Shown here one piece after another: positions 48,797 through 60,540 of a DNA stretch of 64,000 nucleotides. Position numbers and translations under genes: made by a program. Where the stretch lies: the NCBI GenBank assembly GCA_023213395.1, contig CM041465.1:201755741-201819740 (forward strand), read 5' to 3'. The notes under the pieces are model-generated. The model was given only the letters and a program-made list of their open reading frames with translations, was not told the origin of the DNA and ran no database searches. Source of the stretch: Cycas panzhihuaensis (taxonomy: Eukaryota; Cycadophyta). How positions within the stretch are numbered: position 1 is the stretch's first letter; the number at the start of each line of letters is the position of its first letter.

Positions 48797-49896
48797 GTTA
48801 GGTCACTCTTTGCATCTAGAGATTGAGAATCTGTACAACCGTATGGACAATTCGTACACTGTACGAACAAGAAATTTGACCATGTTAGATTCGGCTCAAC
48901 ATTTACAGGTAGACTCGCCTCTATATGTTGATCATCTCTTTCCAAACTGTCAAAGGCAGGTTCCTCATAGATTTGAAAGAATAGGGCAAAACCCCTAGCC
49001 TCCCAAGTTTTGATTCATTCGTTGATTTCTCTCTATACAGGCTGATATCAGATCTAATTTGGTATCAAACGAAAGCTCTTGAGGAGATTTTTCCAACGGT
49101 ATATGACTCAACTAGGTTCAGTTAGCATCTCTGAAGATTTAAGCAAAAAATCCATTAAGCCCTAGTTGCCAATCTACACTTCAAGAAGCAATATCTTTTC
49201 ATCCAGAGCTCATATCAGACACCAGATTCAGATTCCCTGTGGAAAAATCTTTCATTTGACATCGGTTTCATCAAATTCTGAGGAAGTCAATTTTTTGGCT
49301 ACCAAGGCAGTCTATATAGCAAGCTATACAATTTCGTACAGTAGTACCATACAGTTGCAGACTCGAGATAGACCTCTGCTAAGGGAGTGAAAATCTTTAT
49401 CTAGTTTTAGCCTTTTTCTCTTTTAATTTTTCTAAGGTTCTACTTCTCATTATTAAGCTTAATATCTCATGTTCTTGTCAGTCACCCATTGGTAGATAAC
49501 TCTGCTTGGTAGCTACCCATTCCCTGCCTTAGAGACCCTGTTTTGAGGGTCTATAAATATTGCATTGGATTTGTCATTATTGGCTAAGCACAACTGGAAT
49601 ATATGCTAGCGTGTGAAGTGAGGGGATACATAAGGACCTAATACCCAAGCCTCATACACAATTCGCTCATGAATTTGAGCCTCCATGTATCGCGACGTTA
49701 ATAGGAGGATCTTATAGAACCCTTATCCACTTCCTAGAACAGGTTAACTATTGGCTGCTAAAGTCTCGTAGCGCAGTGGTTAGTGGTTAGCGCCATGAAG
49801 CTACCTGGCATGAATCTCATCTTGAGATTTATCATCATGCCTACAAGACTAAGCAATCCCTTATATAGGTTAATAGGAGTCTGCCTATACCTGACC
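48797..49896 (+). other. Leader of copia A (after K), with tRNA-like relic
   Basis: Continues copia A from the target duplicate to its gag ATG. Contains the palindrome TTCGTACA-C-TGTACGAA (48851-48867) and a tRNA-like segment at 49761-49830. No coding homology. Confidence 0.65.
49761..49830 (+). other. tRNA-like relic (A-box match)
   Basis: 49769-49779 TAGCGCAGTGG fits the pol III A-box TRGCNNAGTGG exactly and is followed by a 7-base duplication (tggttag twice) and 'cgccatgaagc'. The B-box position is degenerate. Either a fragment of a tRNA or SINE head carried by the element; not a functional tRNA gene. Confidence 0.45.
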
Positions 49897-50730
49897 ATGG
49901 CTTCCTCACTTTGCATCTCTGATTCCAAGAAACTCACTGGAGACAATTATGAATCATGGAAGACTAAGATCCGCTCCATCCTAATTGCCCAAGGTGGATG
50001 GGACCAGACAGAAGTTTCTAAAGCTGAACCAATGGATGTAACTGAGAAGAAACTATATCTAGAACAAAAGGTCTTGCTCTTGCTACAATCACCCTTTTAG
50101 TCTCAGATACCCTTTTGCCTCACATATCAAGAGCCACAACTCCTCATGAAGCATGGACTATTCTGTCAGCCCTGTTTGCTCAAAAGAATATTGCCCGTAT
50201 CATGGCCCTTAAGAATCAAATGTCCCAGCACAAAATGACAGAGGTTGAAGACTTCACTTCCTTCCTAGCCCGTTTCTAAAAGATCCAAGAGAGCCTTGCT
50301 TCCATTGGAGTTACTTATTCAGACAATGATATGATTGACTTGATTATCCATAAATTGCCATCTAGATTTAGGCCTTTCATCACTAGCTATCAAATGATAG
50401 ATAAACTTGTCAAACCTACCTTTGATATAGTTTGTGGCCAAATCCTTCACTATGAGTAGACTGATGTCAATTTAGACAGTGACCTAGAGAACACATTTGC
50501 ATCCAAAGTCAACATCCGAGGATGCGGCAATCTGACTAGAGCTTTATACCAAGCACCTAAACGAAGGAGAAGACATGCATCCGGCTATAGTTGAGCTAGA
50601 GGTTGATCTTCCTTCCGAGCTCCACCACAACAGTATTTTGGAGGAAGAACAAGATGAAATATCATTAGCTACTACTGTGGAAAAATGGGACATTTTACCA
50701 CAGATTGCTGTCACCATAAGGCAAACTTAG
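49897..50730 (+). pseudogene. Copia A gag
   Basis: ATG at 49897 begins MASSLCISDSKKLTGDNYES with the gag pattern LxGxNYxxWK. The frame changes near 50090. It continues with TPHEAWTILSALF, MTEVEDFTSFLARF, HKLPSRFRPFITSYQ (capsid) and the knuckle SYYCGKMGHFTTDC (50665-50710), whose first Cys is Ser. Stops include TAA and TAG after ARF and HYE. Confidence 0.88.
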
Positions 50731-51862
50731 AGAGGTGAATCATTACTACAGGAAGCTACTTTGGGTAAATAGAAAAGGATGACCAAACAAGAAAGGAAGA
50801 GGAAGAAGAAATTGCCTTCATCACTGTTCTCTCTTCAACCACTGATAACCAAAGCCCAGATGACTGGTTTATTGATTCAGGAGCATCATGACACATGTCC
50901 CACAGGCATTCCTAGTTCAATCACATCAAGCCACTATAGGGAGCAGGAATCGTAGAACTTGGAGATAACACCACCCATTCAATTCAGGGTAGCGATATAG
51001 TGCCAGTAGCCATGCTTGATGAGCCATTGAGAAAGTTGGACAAGATCTATATGTACCAGGGATGACCAAGAACCTGTTATCAGTCTCTCAACTGACTGAC
51101 AAAGGGATGAAAGTTTTATTTGACAATGACAAATGTATTATCTTTGATAAGACCAAAGATGACAAAGTGGTTGGTGATAGAATCAAAACAAAATGATTGT
51201 ATAAATTTCTTGCTTCACCAATACACTCTGCATTAAATGTAACTCATAATATTGATAATGAAAAACTCTGGCATTTGTGCTATGGGCACTTGTCTTATGA
51301 TGGCTTGTCTAATTTAAGCAAATATGATATGGTGAAAGAATTACCCTGGATTAAAAAACAAATTCTATATGTGATGTCTGTATGTTGGGCAAACAACATA
51401 GATTACAACTCTCTTAAAGCACTAGAAGGGCCTACTGCAAACTTCAACTTGTGCACAGTGACAGGCCCATTTACTCCTCCATCTATGCAATGTGCATGAT
51501 ATTTTATGACATTTATTGATGATTATTCAAGAAAAAATTGGATATATTTTCTTAAACTAAAATTAGATGTGTTTGAAGCCTTCCTAAACTTCAAGACTAA
51601 GGTTGAAAAAGAAAGCGGTCACTGCATTAAAATCTTGAGAACTGACAATGAAGGGAAATTTACCTCATGAATTCAAAGAATATTGTGAAAAACAGGGAAT
51701 GCAGAGACAATTAACAACCCCATATACTCCTCAATCCAATGGGGTAACAGAAAGGAAGAATAGAATCATAATCGAAATGACTCGGTCACTTCTAAAGCAA
51801 AAGGGAGTATCAAACAGGTATTGGGCTGAAGTTGCAAACACTGCGGCATTCTTGCTTCCCTT
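50731..51862 (+). pseudogene. Copia A protease and integrase, cut at 51862
   Basis: Protease motif DDWFIDSGAS (catalytic Asp at 50874), then a TGA stop. Pre-integrase LWHLCYGHLSYDGLSNLS (51267 onward), with its Cys pair decayed. Integrase core: FIDDYSRKNWIYFLKLK, a decayed DNEGKF block, then TPYTPQSNGVTERKNR and VSNRYWAEVANTAAFL (to 51850). The reading ends abruptly where the inverted gypsy fragment begins. RT and RNase H of A are not in the window. Confidence 0.9.
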
Positions 51863-52948
51863 TGTTGTAATATTTCTTTGGAGCAGGTGTGATTGTCATT
51901 AGCTCTCCCTGGCCTCTATTTTCTATTTCTCATGGTGTCTGGGCTCCACTTGCCTAAGATCCTTCTACCGATTCATTTTGGTCTTCTTTTTTATTGATAC
52001 TTAATCTCCTTGCTCTCCTTAGTTTCTTCTCTGGGGACCATCTTAAGGCTCTCTGCTTGCTAGATTTTGTTATTCCCTGAGGTTTTGTTTATGACTCCTC
52101 TGCCTTCAAAGGCCGTTTAGGTGGCATTGGAAGGTACCCCTGGCTATCTAGGCTTAGTTAGAGCCTGCCATCACTATGACAGCCAGGGTGACTTGTCCTT
52201 TGCACATGGATTTTTTGGTTTTCTCTTCTCTCCACTAATGCACTTAGGCAACAAAACCAATGTTGACTACCGATTTGCTCCTTATTGCAAGATCTTCACT
52301 TGTCAAGGGTTTCCACTGTAGTCTAAGGTGTGTGCACGTGGTTAACATACATGATCTTCATTTATTAAGCCGCATAAGTCCACAAGTAACTCATACACAT
52401 ACATTCATTAAGCATTCCTCAATGAGTACACATGCTTTTCCACATAACTCTCTTATTTTATTAGGCAATAGTCAATATTACATCATATAAGATCCATTCC
52501 GGTCTGACTGGTCAACTGTACTAGATCAAGTACCGTTGGAATCACTAACTTGGCTCTCACATCCATCCCAATGAGCAGATGTGTTTATATACACTGTGCA
52601 TTCTTGTTATAGAACGATTGCGTTTAACAGTCGCAACCGTCCGTTCTTCTGAATGGATGCCTATTCAGCCCTTAACCACTCTTTGTTAGCCTCTTAATAC
52701 AATCTTCAATCCGTATGGCTATCCACGTGTCATATGCGTTTCGTCCATCATTCCTCTGTTGGGTCACAACTATTCCTTTTTTTACTCGGTGCGTTCCTGC
52801 GTTCCTCAACTGTTCCTACGTATAACATTCGTTCCTGCAGTGGGATGGACTGCGTTCTATACATTATTCCATCCATTCTCTATTTCGAATGCATGCTAAA
52901 TGGTTGCCCTGTAAAATACCCATTGTTTTGTCTATTTTTTGTCATACA
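51863..52948 (-). mobile_element. 5' end of a minus-strand gypsy (LTR plus leader), truncated
   Basis: On the minus strand this is LTR 52948-52261 (starts TGTATGACAAAA, ends ...TCAACA, 688 bp), primer site 52260-52247 (TTGGTTTTGTTGCC), then leader to 51863. It is an inverted copy of 53888-54995. TATA-like TATATAAA lies at 52592-52585. The leader stops at 51863 against copia A integrase, with no gag. U5 and leader match the plus copy better than U3 does. Confidence 0.85.
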
Positions 52949-53887
52949 TTCCTTGTAATGGGCGCATGGGTGTCAAATAGAACTGCAACAATGATTACAC
53001 CAAGAAAGCCTGAGTGTACTTTCTAAAGAATAAGTCTAAAGTGTTCAATTGCTTTCATGAATGGAAAGCACAGGTCAAAAATAAAGGGTATAAAAGATAA
53101 AAATTTTGAGGAGTGATAATGGTAAAGAATATAACAATAATACCTTTAATTAGTTTTGTCTAAAGCATGGGATAAGGTGGGATTTTATAGTCCTGTATAC
53201 CCCACAATAAAATGGTGTCATTGAAAGAAAAAATTGTACCATAATGGAGATGGCAAGATGCACAGTGCATGCAAAAAATTTGCCACCGATGTTCTAGGCA
53301 GAAGCTGTTGGAACTACAGTGTATATTTTGAACTAAGTACTGACTTTGGCAGTTTGAGGCATAACCCCTGAAGAAAAATGGACCGGTTGAAAGCCTGCCA
53401 TTGACCTTTTAAAAGCTTTTGGATGCATAGCATATGCACATATCCCAAACGAAAAATGAAAGAAGTTAGAGCGTAAGAGTAAGAAGTGTATCCTTGTGGG
53501 TACAGTGATACAAGCAAAGCTTATAGATTGTGGGATCCAATTAAAAAGAAACTTCTTGTTAGTTGGGATGCAGAGTCTGCTAAGTCATTGGCGTATCATG
53601 TTGAACAACCATCATATGAAGAAGTCTTTTATCCACCATTTCTACCATTTCCATTAGGTTCAATTCTGCAGGAGTCAATTTCTAGGAATGTGAACTCAAT
53701 TCAACTAGTTGAAGAACCTATTGAACAAAGGGAAGATGGACCGAGTAATGCAGATAATGAAGAGTCATCAGAAGAAGAGGCATGTGAAACACCAGGTGCC
53801 TTAATGCCTATACAGGCCAAAAAGACTATTGAAGAGTTGGGTGTGTGTTGTGAATAGATTTGACACCTGTGTGTTTTTGAAGGGGAA
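52949..53887 (+). pseudogene. Copia B integrase fragment between two gypsy LTRs
   Basis: The plus-strand reading gives ILRSDNGKEYNNNTF, LYTPQ.NGVIERKN, FWAEAV-like and GTTVYILN, TPEEKWTG.KPAIDL, FGCIAYAHIPNEK, KKCILVGYSDTSKAYRLWDP, the core end and tail of a copia integrase, then an acidic linker (EDGPSNADNEESSEEEACE, open 53486-53857). Its core region overlaps in function with the copia A integrase just left of 51863 and differs in sequence, so it belongs to another copia family. TAG and TAA replace several Gln/Trp codons. Confidence 0.85.
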
Positions 53888-54597
53888 TGTATGACAAAAT
53901 TTGGTTGAAACAGTGGATATTTTGTAAGGCAACCATTCAACATGCATTCAGGAAGAAGAACAAACGAAAAGTAGACAAAAAACATAACCATTTTGTGACA
54001 GGAACGCACTGAACAGTGAAACAATAAATGTTGTATAGCCAAGAGTGCATCGGGAATGGTCGCGGGATGGACTGAGCAAAGGGAAGGAATGTGGACCAAA
54101 CCATACAGACTAACGAATGGATTAAGCAACTAACAGAACAGATTAACCAACGAAAAAGCGTCCATTAAGGAAAGTGGACGGTTGTGACCTTTAGTCGCTA
54201 CCATTCCATAACAAGGGTGCATAGTGTATTTAAACACATCTGTTCATTGGAATGGATGTGAGAACCGAGTTAGTGAATTCCATGGCATGTTCTCAATGTG
54301 AGAGTCGAGTAACTGATCTGTTTGGGATCTGATCTAGTACAGATGACTAGTCAACCATGTACAGATAGAAATTTGATGTAAAATAGTGACTTGTCTAATA
54401 ATATTATAGAGTTACGTGGATATCATGTGTACTTAATGAGGAATGCATGGTGATTATATGTTTATGAGTATATTGTGGACTTATGTGGCTTAATTGATAA
54501 AAGATATGTATGTTGACCACGTGCACACACCCTAGACTACATTGGAAAACCTTGAGAAGTGGAGATCTCGCAGTAGGCAACAAATTTTAAGTCAACA
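53888..54597 (+). repeat. 5' LTR of gypsy M
   Basis: TGTATGACAAAA to GTCAACA, 710 bp. TATA-like TATTTAAA at 54227-54234. Inverted homologue at 52261-52948. Confidence 0.85.
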
Positions 54598-54598
54598 T

Positions 54599-54611
54599 CG
54601 GTTCGATTGCC
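54599..54611 (+). other. Primer-binding site of gypsy M
   Basis: CGGTTCGATTGCC; together with TTGGTTTTGTTGCC in the inverted copy it points to an ancestral TTGGTGCCGTTGCC-like site, as in Athila/Tat elements. Confidence 0.6.
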
Positions 54612-55215
54612 TAAGTCCACTAGCGAAGGGAAAAAGAAAGCTGGAAACTCTATGAGTAAAGGACAAGTCACCCTGGCTGTCACAATGATGGCAGGCTCTA
54701 ACTAAGCCTAGACAGCCAGGGGGACTTTCCAATGCCGCTTAAATGGCCTTTGAAGGTGTAGGAGTCATAGACGAAACCTAAGGGATAACGGAATCAAGCA
54801 GGCAGGGAGCCTTAAGATGGTCCAAAGAGAAAAAGCTAAGGAGAGCAAGGAGATTAAGTATAGAGGAAAAGGAGGATCAAAGTGAATCAGTGGAAGGATT
54901 TGAGGCAAGTGGCATCCAGACACCATGGGATATAGAAAACAGAGGCCAAGGGGAGCCTATGACAATCACACTTGCTCAAGAAAAGTGTCACAACAAGGAA
55001 GAGGATACTGAGGATAAAAGAGAAGAGGAGGAAACAAAAGAAATAAGCAACCTTGAAATGAAACTAAGTTTGGACCCTACTGTAAAGGACCTAAGTGGTA
55101 ACAAGGAAAGGGCAGAGGAAGGTCCTAGGCACATTGGGAAAATCAGTCAATTAGACAACTATTTGGAAATCCACCAGAGGGAACTGAGGATCAATCACAT
55201 TTAATAACAACTCCA
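54612..55215 (+). pseudogene. Gypsy M leader and N-terminal acidic/basic open frame
   Basis: After about 280 bases of leader, 54890-55204 is open for 104 codons: highly charged (KCHNKEEDTEDKREEEETKE), no known domain. A stop and a short gap separate it from gag. Likely the decayed N-terminus of gag rather than a separate gene. Confidence 0.5.
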
Positions 55216-55853
55216 GTGGCATCAGAGATACTAGGAGTGCCAGGGTTAATACAGTTGAAGTCACCCATTCATAATCCACTATTTGAAAAAGGGAATAGTG
55301 GGGAAGAAACTCCACTAAGAAGACCCTATAAAAGGTTTTCAGAAGGAAAGGAGACCATCCCACCTCAAAGGGAGGAGAGAAGGAACAACTCCACAATGGC
55401 ACATCATAAAGAATTTGGGAAGCTTATCTTTGACAATTCTATAGATGCCGCAGAGCACATTTACCTATTCCAAAGATTAATAAACCTTGTAAAGATCACA
55501 GATGAAACTGAAATTAAAGAAAGATTTGCATATGCATTAAGAGGCGTACCATTAGCTTGGTACAAGCAATTGGACCCACATAAATCCTGGAGTAAATACC
55601 ACAACAATGACATTATAGAGTTAACCCTGAGGGAAATTCAACAAAAGCCTGGAGAATTAGTAGTGACGTACATCAGTAGAATAGACATGATGGCCTTTGC
55701 CATGACAGAAGGAGAGAAAATTACAGACTTGATTATGCACACCTTCTTTGTAAATGGATTAAACACTAAACTAAGGAATGCAATGGCCTCGCACCCATTG
55801 AAATCATACAAACATGCACAAGAATTGGCATTAGATTTTGAAAAGGAGATTGA
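55216..55853 (+). pseudogene. Gypsy M gag, first half
   Basis: Open to the insertion point of copia L. Contains a retrotransposon gag (capsid) domain: LIFDNSIDAAEHIYLFQRLI, TDETEIKERFAYALRGVPLA followed by WYKQLDPHKSW, then GELVVTYISRIDMMAFAM and TFFVNGLNTKLRNAMASHP, the standard gag order. It ends in the EKEI helix, where the L target duplicate ATTGA lies. Taking out L plus one duplicate (5341 bases) puts the downstream frame (61190 onward) in register. Confidence 0.9.
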
Positions 55854-56504
55854 TGTTGAGAATACAAGGTCCCAACCCTTCTACCGCCACCAAGATCTAA
55901 ACTATTCTTGCAACTAGTTACAGAAATCGAAACTAAAAATTACATGCAAGTTCTTAAACCAGAGATAAAACAAATAGACTGAACAAGAAAGCCAAGCACA
56001 CAAATACACCCGATATAACATGGTAAAACCCTAGCAATGTGCTAGGGAAACATCCACACAGGACAGGTATCGATCTTTATTGTCACAGGATGGAGAAAAT
56101 GTACATAATCCTGCAGCAGATTGCTCACAGCAACAACAACCAGCCGCCCAACTCCTTACTGTACATTGAACAACCTCAACATAATGAAATATGCCCTAAA
56201 TCGGGCTACATGAAAGAGTCATACAAGGCACAAATCTGGACCGTAGAATCTAGGGTATTTTTATTGGACGACCCTGATTCTCTTTACAATTTAATATAGT
56301 TTCCAGTGCTATTTTTTCGGGTCGGGGGCTATCACCCCCGAACCCCCTCTTATTGGGGGGCGTTCCACCCTCGCCGCACCCCCCTGGCCAAGGGGGGCTC
56401 CCGCCCCCCCCCTTGGAACCCCCCTTGGAAGGTTTGGGGGCGAAACTGCGCTGCCAACATGCCAAAATTTAAGCCTCCAACCATTGTTGTCACATTGCCC
56501 AACA
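55854..56504 (-). repeat. 3' LTR of copia L
   Basis: TGTTGAGAATACAAGG to GCCCAACA. Contains a strongly C/G-rich segment (56327-56450). Confidence 0.95.
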
Positions 56505-56516
56505 ATCTCCACCTTG
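56505..56516 (-). other. Polypurine tract of copia L
   Basis: Minus AAGGTGGAGATT immediately before the LTR. Confidence 0.8.
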
Positions 56517-56677
56517 ACAACAATTTACCTGGTACCTTTCCTGGACCCTTCATCATCTTTTCTGCAAGCCAAGAGAAGTGGAACATCATTTACACTTCTC
56601 TAATGGTACTGGTTTTGTGAACATATCAACACAATTCTGTTTTGTATCAACCTTCTCAAGTGCCACTCCACCTGCTT

Positions 56678-57295
56678 TCACAACCTAACAAAATGGTACT
56701 TAAGAGCAATATGCTTTGTTCTACTGTGATAAGCTGGATTATTGGCTAAGTAAGTGGCACTTTGATTGTCACAAAATACCTTTACCTTTTCTTGTTTCCT
56801 TCCAAGCTCAACCAATAGACCTTGTAACCAGATTGCTTCTTTACAAGCATGTGCTACAGCAACATATTCAACTTTTGTAGTTGATAATGCAATTGTGCTC
56901 TGGAATTTTGACATCCAACTAACTGGACCATTTGCAAGAGTGAATACATAAGCTGAAGTAGACCTTCTCTTATCTAAATCTCCTGCAAAGTCTGAATCAA
57001 CATATCCACAAACCTCATTATCTGTACCTCCAAAGGTGATGCAATAGTCACTTGTGTCTCTCAAATACCGAAGCACCCATTTCACTACTGCCTAATGTTC
57101 CTTTCCTAGATTTGCCATAAACCTACTAACTACACTGACATCATGTGAAATGTCAGGTCTTGTACATACCATGGCATACATCAAACTTCCTACTGCTCTG
57201 GCATAAGGCACATGAGACATATAATCATTTTTTCCTTCATTACTAGGACTCATACTCAAAGAAAGCTTAAAATGGGAAGCCAATGGGATACTCAC
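56678..57295 (-). pseudogene. Copia L RNase H
   Basis: 57295-57092 gives YARAVGSLMYAMVCTRPDIS (RT/RNase H junction). 57085-56678 gives MKWVLRYLRDTSDYCITFGG, YVDSDFAGDLDKRRSTSAYV, LSTTKVEYVAVAHACKEAIW and FCDNQSATYLANNPAYHSRT, the complete RNase H set (second acidic residue as VE in place of AE). A TAG stop separates the two parts. Confidence 0.92.
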
Positions 57296-57298
57296 TGG

Positions 57299-58435
57299 TT
57301 ACATATTTGCCATACCAAACCTGGTTAGTACCTTCTCCACATATTTCTGTTGTGATAACCATAGCTTACCATTTTTCCTGTCTCTGTGTATCTCCATACC
57401 TAAGATTTGTTTTGCAGCTCCTAGATCCTTCATATCAAAAGTCCTAGCCAATTGAGCCTTTAACTTATTTATTTCTTCCATACTCTTGCTTGCAACCAGC
57501 ATGTCATCAACATACAATACCAAGATAATGAATAAGCCATTGTCCATAAATTTAAAGTAAACAAATTGATCATACTCACTTCTTTTGAAATTTTGGCTCT
57601 CCATGAAGGCATCAAACTTCTTGTATCATTGCCTGGGAGATTGCTTCAGGCCATACAATGATTTCTTAAACCTGCAAACAAGTCTTTTTCTGCCATCTTG
57701 TACAAACCCTTCTGGTTGATCCATATAGATCTCCTCATCTAAATCGCCATGTAGAAAAGTTGTTTTTACATTTAACTGCTCCAACTCCAAATCAAGAGAA
57801 GCTACCAATGCTAACAGCACTCGAATTGAAACAAGTTTGACAACTGGTGAAAAGATTTCATGAAAGTCAATACTTGCTTTCTGTGCAAAGCCTTTAGCCA
57901 CCAGTCTTGCCCTGCATTTGTCAACCTTTCCATCAACATCTGTTTTCATCTTGAAAACCCACCTGCAACCAACAGTCTTCCTTCCATGTGGAAGTTCTAC
58001 CAAGTCCCATGAATTATTTTTCTTCAACGCATCTATCTCTTCCTGCATAGCCCTCTTCCACTTCTCACTATGGATATCATCTACTGCTTCTTGATAACAT
58101 GTAGGCTCATCATCATTAGAAACCAAAGCAATAGAAGTAGAAGGGTCAGACTCGTGTGGATGACTAACTCGTGTAGATCTTCTAATTGTTGGCAGAGGAG
58201 TGTCCACATACTCCTGTGAATCTGCTGCAGATTCATTTTCAGAAAGATCTTCCTGCTCTTTTGATTCCACAGATGGCTGCATTTCAAACTTGACTTGTTG
58301 ATGTTCAACTTTCTGCTCTTGTTTCACTTCAACTTCTCCACTGTCTGATTTTACAAGGGGAGATTCATCAAATACAACATCTCTGTTAATGGTGATTTTG
58401 TGGGCAGTAGGATCCCACAACCTGTATCCCTTCAC
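57299..58435 (-). pseudogene. Copia L integrase tail and reverse transcriptase
   Basis: 58435-57626 starts with GYRLWDPTAHKITINRDVVF (integrase tail), an acidic linker, then RT start MQEEIDALKKNNSWDLVELP, RLVAKGFAQKASIDFHEIFS, QLNVKTTFLHGDLDEEIYMD and [16 protein letters not shown], ending at a stop where the family has Trp. 57604-57299 continues with the catalytic LYVDDMLVASKSM (57518-57501 region) and KDLGAAKQILGMEI. Only one or two lesions separate the halves. Confidence 0.93.
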
Positions 58436-59189
58436 ACCATCCTTATCACCATAACCAACAAAGATATATCTCTTGGATTTTGGGTCTAACTTTGAACGTT
58501 TACTTTTGTCAGTTCAGGCATAAGCATCACAACCCAAAACTTTCAAATTTGAATAATCACATGGATGTCCAGGCCATACCTCTTCAGGAATCTTGCAATC
58601 TATTGCAAGTGATGGTGACCTATTTACCAGATAGCAAGTTGTTTGAATGCCGCCATAAGCCCTGCTCCACTCTTGCATTACTTAGCATGCTTCTTGCTCT
58701 TTCCAAGGGCGTCCTATTCATGTGCTCAGCAATGCCATTTTGCTGCGGAGTATAGCTAGCGGTCTTGTGTCTTTCGATCCCAGCTTCTCTGCAATAGTTC
58801 TCAAACTCCAAGGAGTTGAACTCACCTCCATTGTCAGTTCTTAAGCATTTGATTGACTTACCAGTGCTGTTCTCAACTAGAGCCTTGAACTGCTTAAACA
58901 CATTGGAAACTTCAGATTTCCTTTTAAAAAAATAGACCCATAACTTTCTGGAGTAATCATCTATAAATGTGACAAAATACAATGATCCTTCACAAGATAT
59001 TTTAGGGGTTGGTGCCCACACATCTGAATGCATGTAATCCATAACACCTTTACTAGTGTGACTCCCTACTTTAAACCTGAGTCTACACTGCTTTCCAAAA
59101 ATACAATGTTTGTAGAAAGCCAAATCTGAAAGTTGTAAGTTAGGAAGTAACTTACGGTTTATCAGCACCTTAAGTCCTCTCTCACTCAT
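58436..59189 (-). pseudogene. Copia L integrase
   Basis: 59189-58620 is open. Zinc-binding remnant FYKHCIFGKQCRLRF, then MDYMHSDVWAPTP, FIDDYSRKLWVYFFKRKSE, IKCLRTDNGGEFNSLEFENY and ASYTPQQNGIAEHMNRTPLE; Asp, Asp and the downstream catalytic Glu regions of the DDE core are kept, with some substitutions. The frame breaks near 58620 before the tail that continues to 58436. Confidence 0.92.
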
Positions 59190-60468
59190 GTGCCCAAGTC
59201 TTTGATGCCATAATCGAAATGGATCTTCTACGCCTCTTTGATCTTTGTAGTTGCATGGCTGACATCTGTACTTCCACTAATATGTAAAGGTTTCCTTTCT
59301 TTAAGGCTTTCATAACAACCAAGGCGCCCTTTGACATTTTTAGGACTCCTTCATGACCTGTATGCTTAAAACCACCCGAATCTAGTTCACCCAAGGAAAT
59401 CAGATTCCTTTTCAGATCAGGTACATGTCTAACCTCAGTTAATGTTCTCACTACCCCATTGAACATCTTAATTTTGATGCTACCAATGCCCACTGTCTTA
59501 CAAGAAACTTCATTTCCCATAAGCACATCACCACCATCAAGGGGTTGGTACGATGAGAACCAACTCTTGTGTGAACAAATGTGGTGCAAAGCACCTGAAT
59601 CTAATAACCAGTTATGGTGATAATGAAAAACATTACAAGCAACCAAGACATCATCATCCATACCTTGATTTGACTCCACTTGATTCGCCTCCTTGGCAGG
59701 ATCTTCCTTTTTTTGGAGCTCCTTCCTTTTGTAGCAATCCTTCTTGAGGTGGCCGGTCTTATTACAGTGCCAACACCTAAGCTTACTCTTCTTTCCTTTT
59801 GACTTTGACCTCGATGTATCCCTAGAGCTTTGTCCTTTATCAATTGTTCTACCCCTTACTGTCATAGCTTCTAGTGTGGAGGTTTCAAGACTAGACTTCC
59901 TCCTCACTTCTTCCATCAACAAAGCACTCACAACAAAATCATATTCTAATTCATCTGTAGTGCTAAAACTAATTGAGGTAACAATATTATCCCAAGATTC
60001 TGGTAATGAGCATAACAAGGTAACAACCTTGTCCTCATCCTCAATTTTAACATCGATATTAGCCAACTGACAAATAAGAGTATTGAAAACATTTAAATGG
60101 TCAGCAATTTTTGTACCTTCTGTCATCCGTAATGAGTACCTTTGCCTCTTCAAGTAGATTCAATTCGTCACTAATTTGGTCATATACAGGCCTTTCAACT
60201 GAGTCCATAATCTTGCTGCTGTCTGATCCGCTGCGATGTTAAATAGAACTTCATTTGCCAAGCACAATCGTATTGTGCTAAGAGCCTTTTTGTCTAGATC
60301 ATCCCATTCGTCATCATCCATCCTTGCGGGTTTCCTCGTTTTGCCTGCAAGAGCTCTGTACAAACCCTATTGTACAAGAACATCATACGCTTTCAGTTTC
60401 CACAACTCGAAGATGTTCTTGCCATTGAATTTCTCCACCTCGAACTTTGCACTTGCTAGTTTCGCCAT
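59190..60468 (-). pseudogene. Copia L gag, nucleocapsid and protease
   Basis: The ATG at 60468 starts MAKLASAKFEVEKFNGKNIF, followed by a stop after VLVQ. 60363-60160 and then 60153-59182 continue in frame (TARLWTQLKGLYMTKLVTN, stop TGA, RQRYSLRMTEGTKIADHLNV, LICQLANIDVKIEDEDKVVT). Zinc knuckle CWHCNKTGHLKKDC is complete (about 59775-59734). Protease NWLLDSGALHHICSHKSWF (near 59610) has Leu where the family has Ser. The open end runs into pre-integrase (GNLYILVEV). Two nonsense changes and few others make this nearly intact. Confidence 0.93.
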
Positions 60469-60526
60469 TTGGTGTAGAGAAAGCCGACACCAAAACCTTC
60501 ACAAACTCACTGCAAAAATAAAAGTG

Positions 60527-60538
60527 GCTCTGATACCA
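60527..60538 (-). other. Primer-binding site of copia L
   Basis: Plus GCTCTGATACCA; full initiator-Met complement, two bases from the LTR. Confidence 0.93.
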
Positions 60539-60540
60539 CT

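Noticed and set aside
51863-54995. DNA transposon with 1.1-kb terminal inverted repeats
   Set aside because: The arms contain LTR edges, primer sites and TATA boxes of a gypsy element, the right arm continues into its gag, and no target duplication flanks the outer ends.
54890-55204. Charged 104-codon frame as an independent accessory gene of gypsy M
   Set aside because: Position between leader and gag and lack of any domain make it more likely a decayed gag N-terminus.
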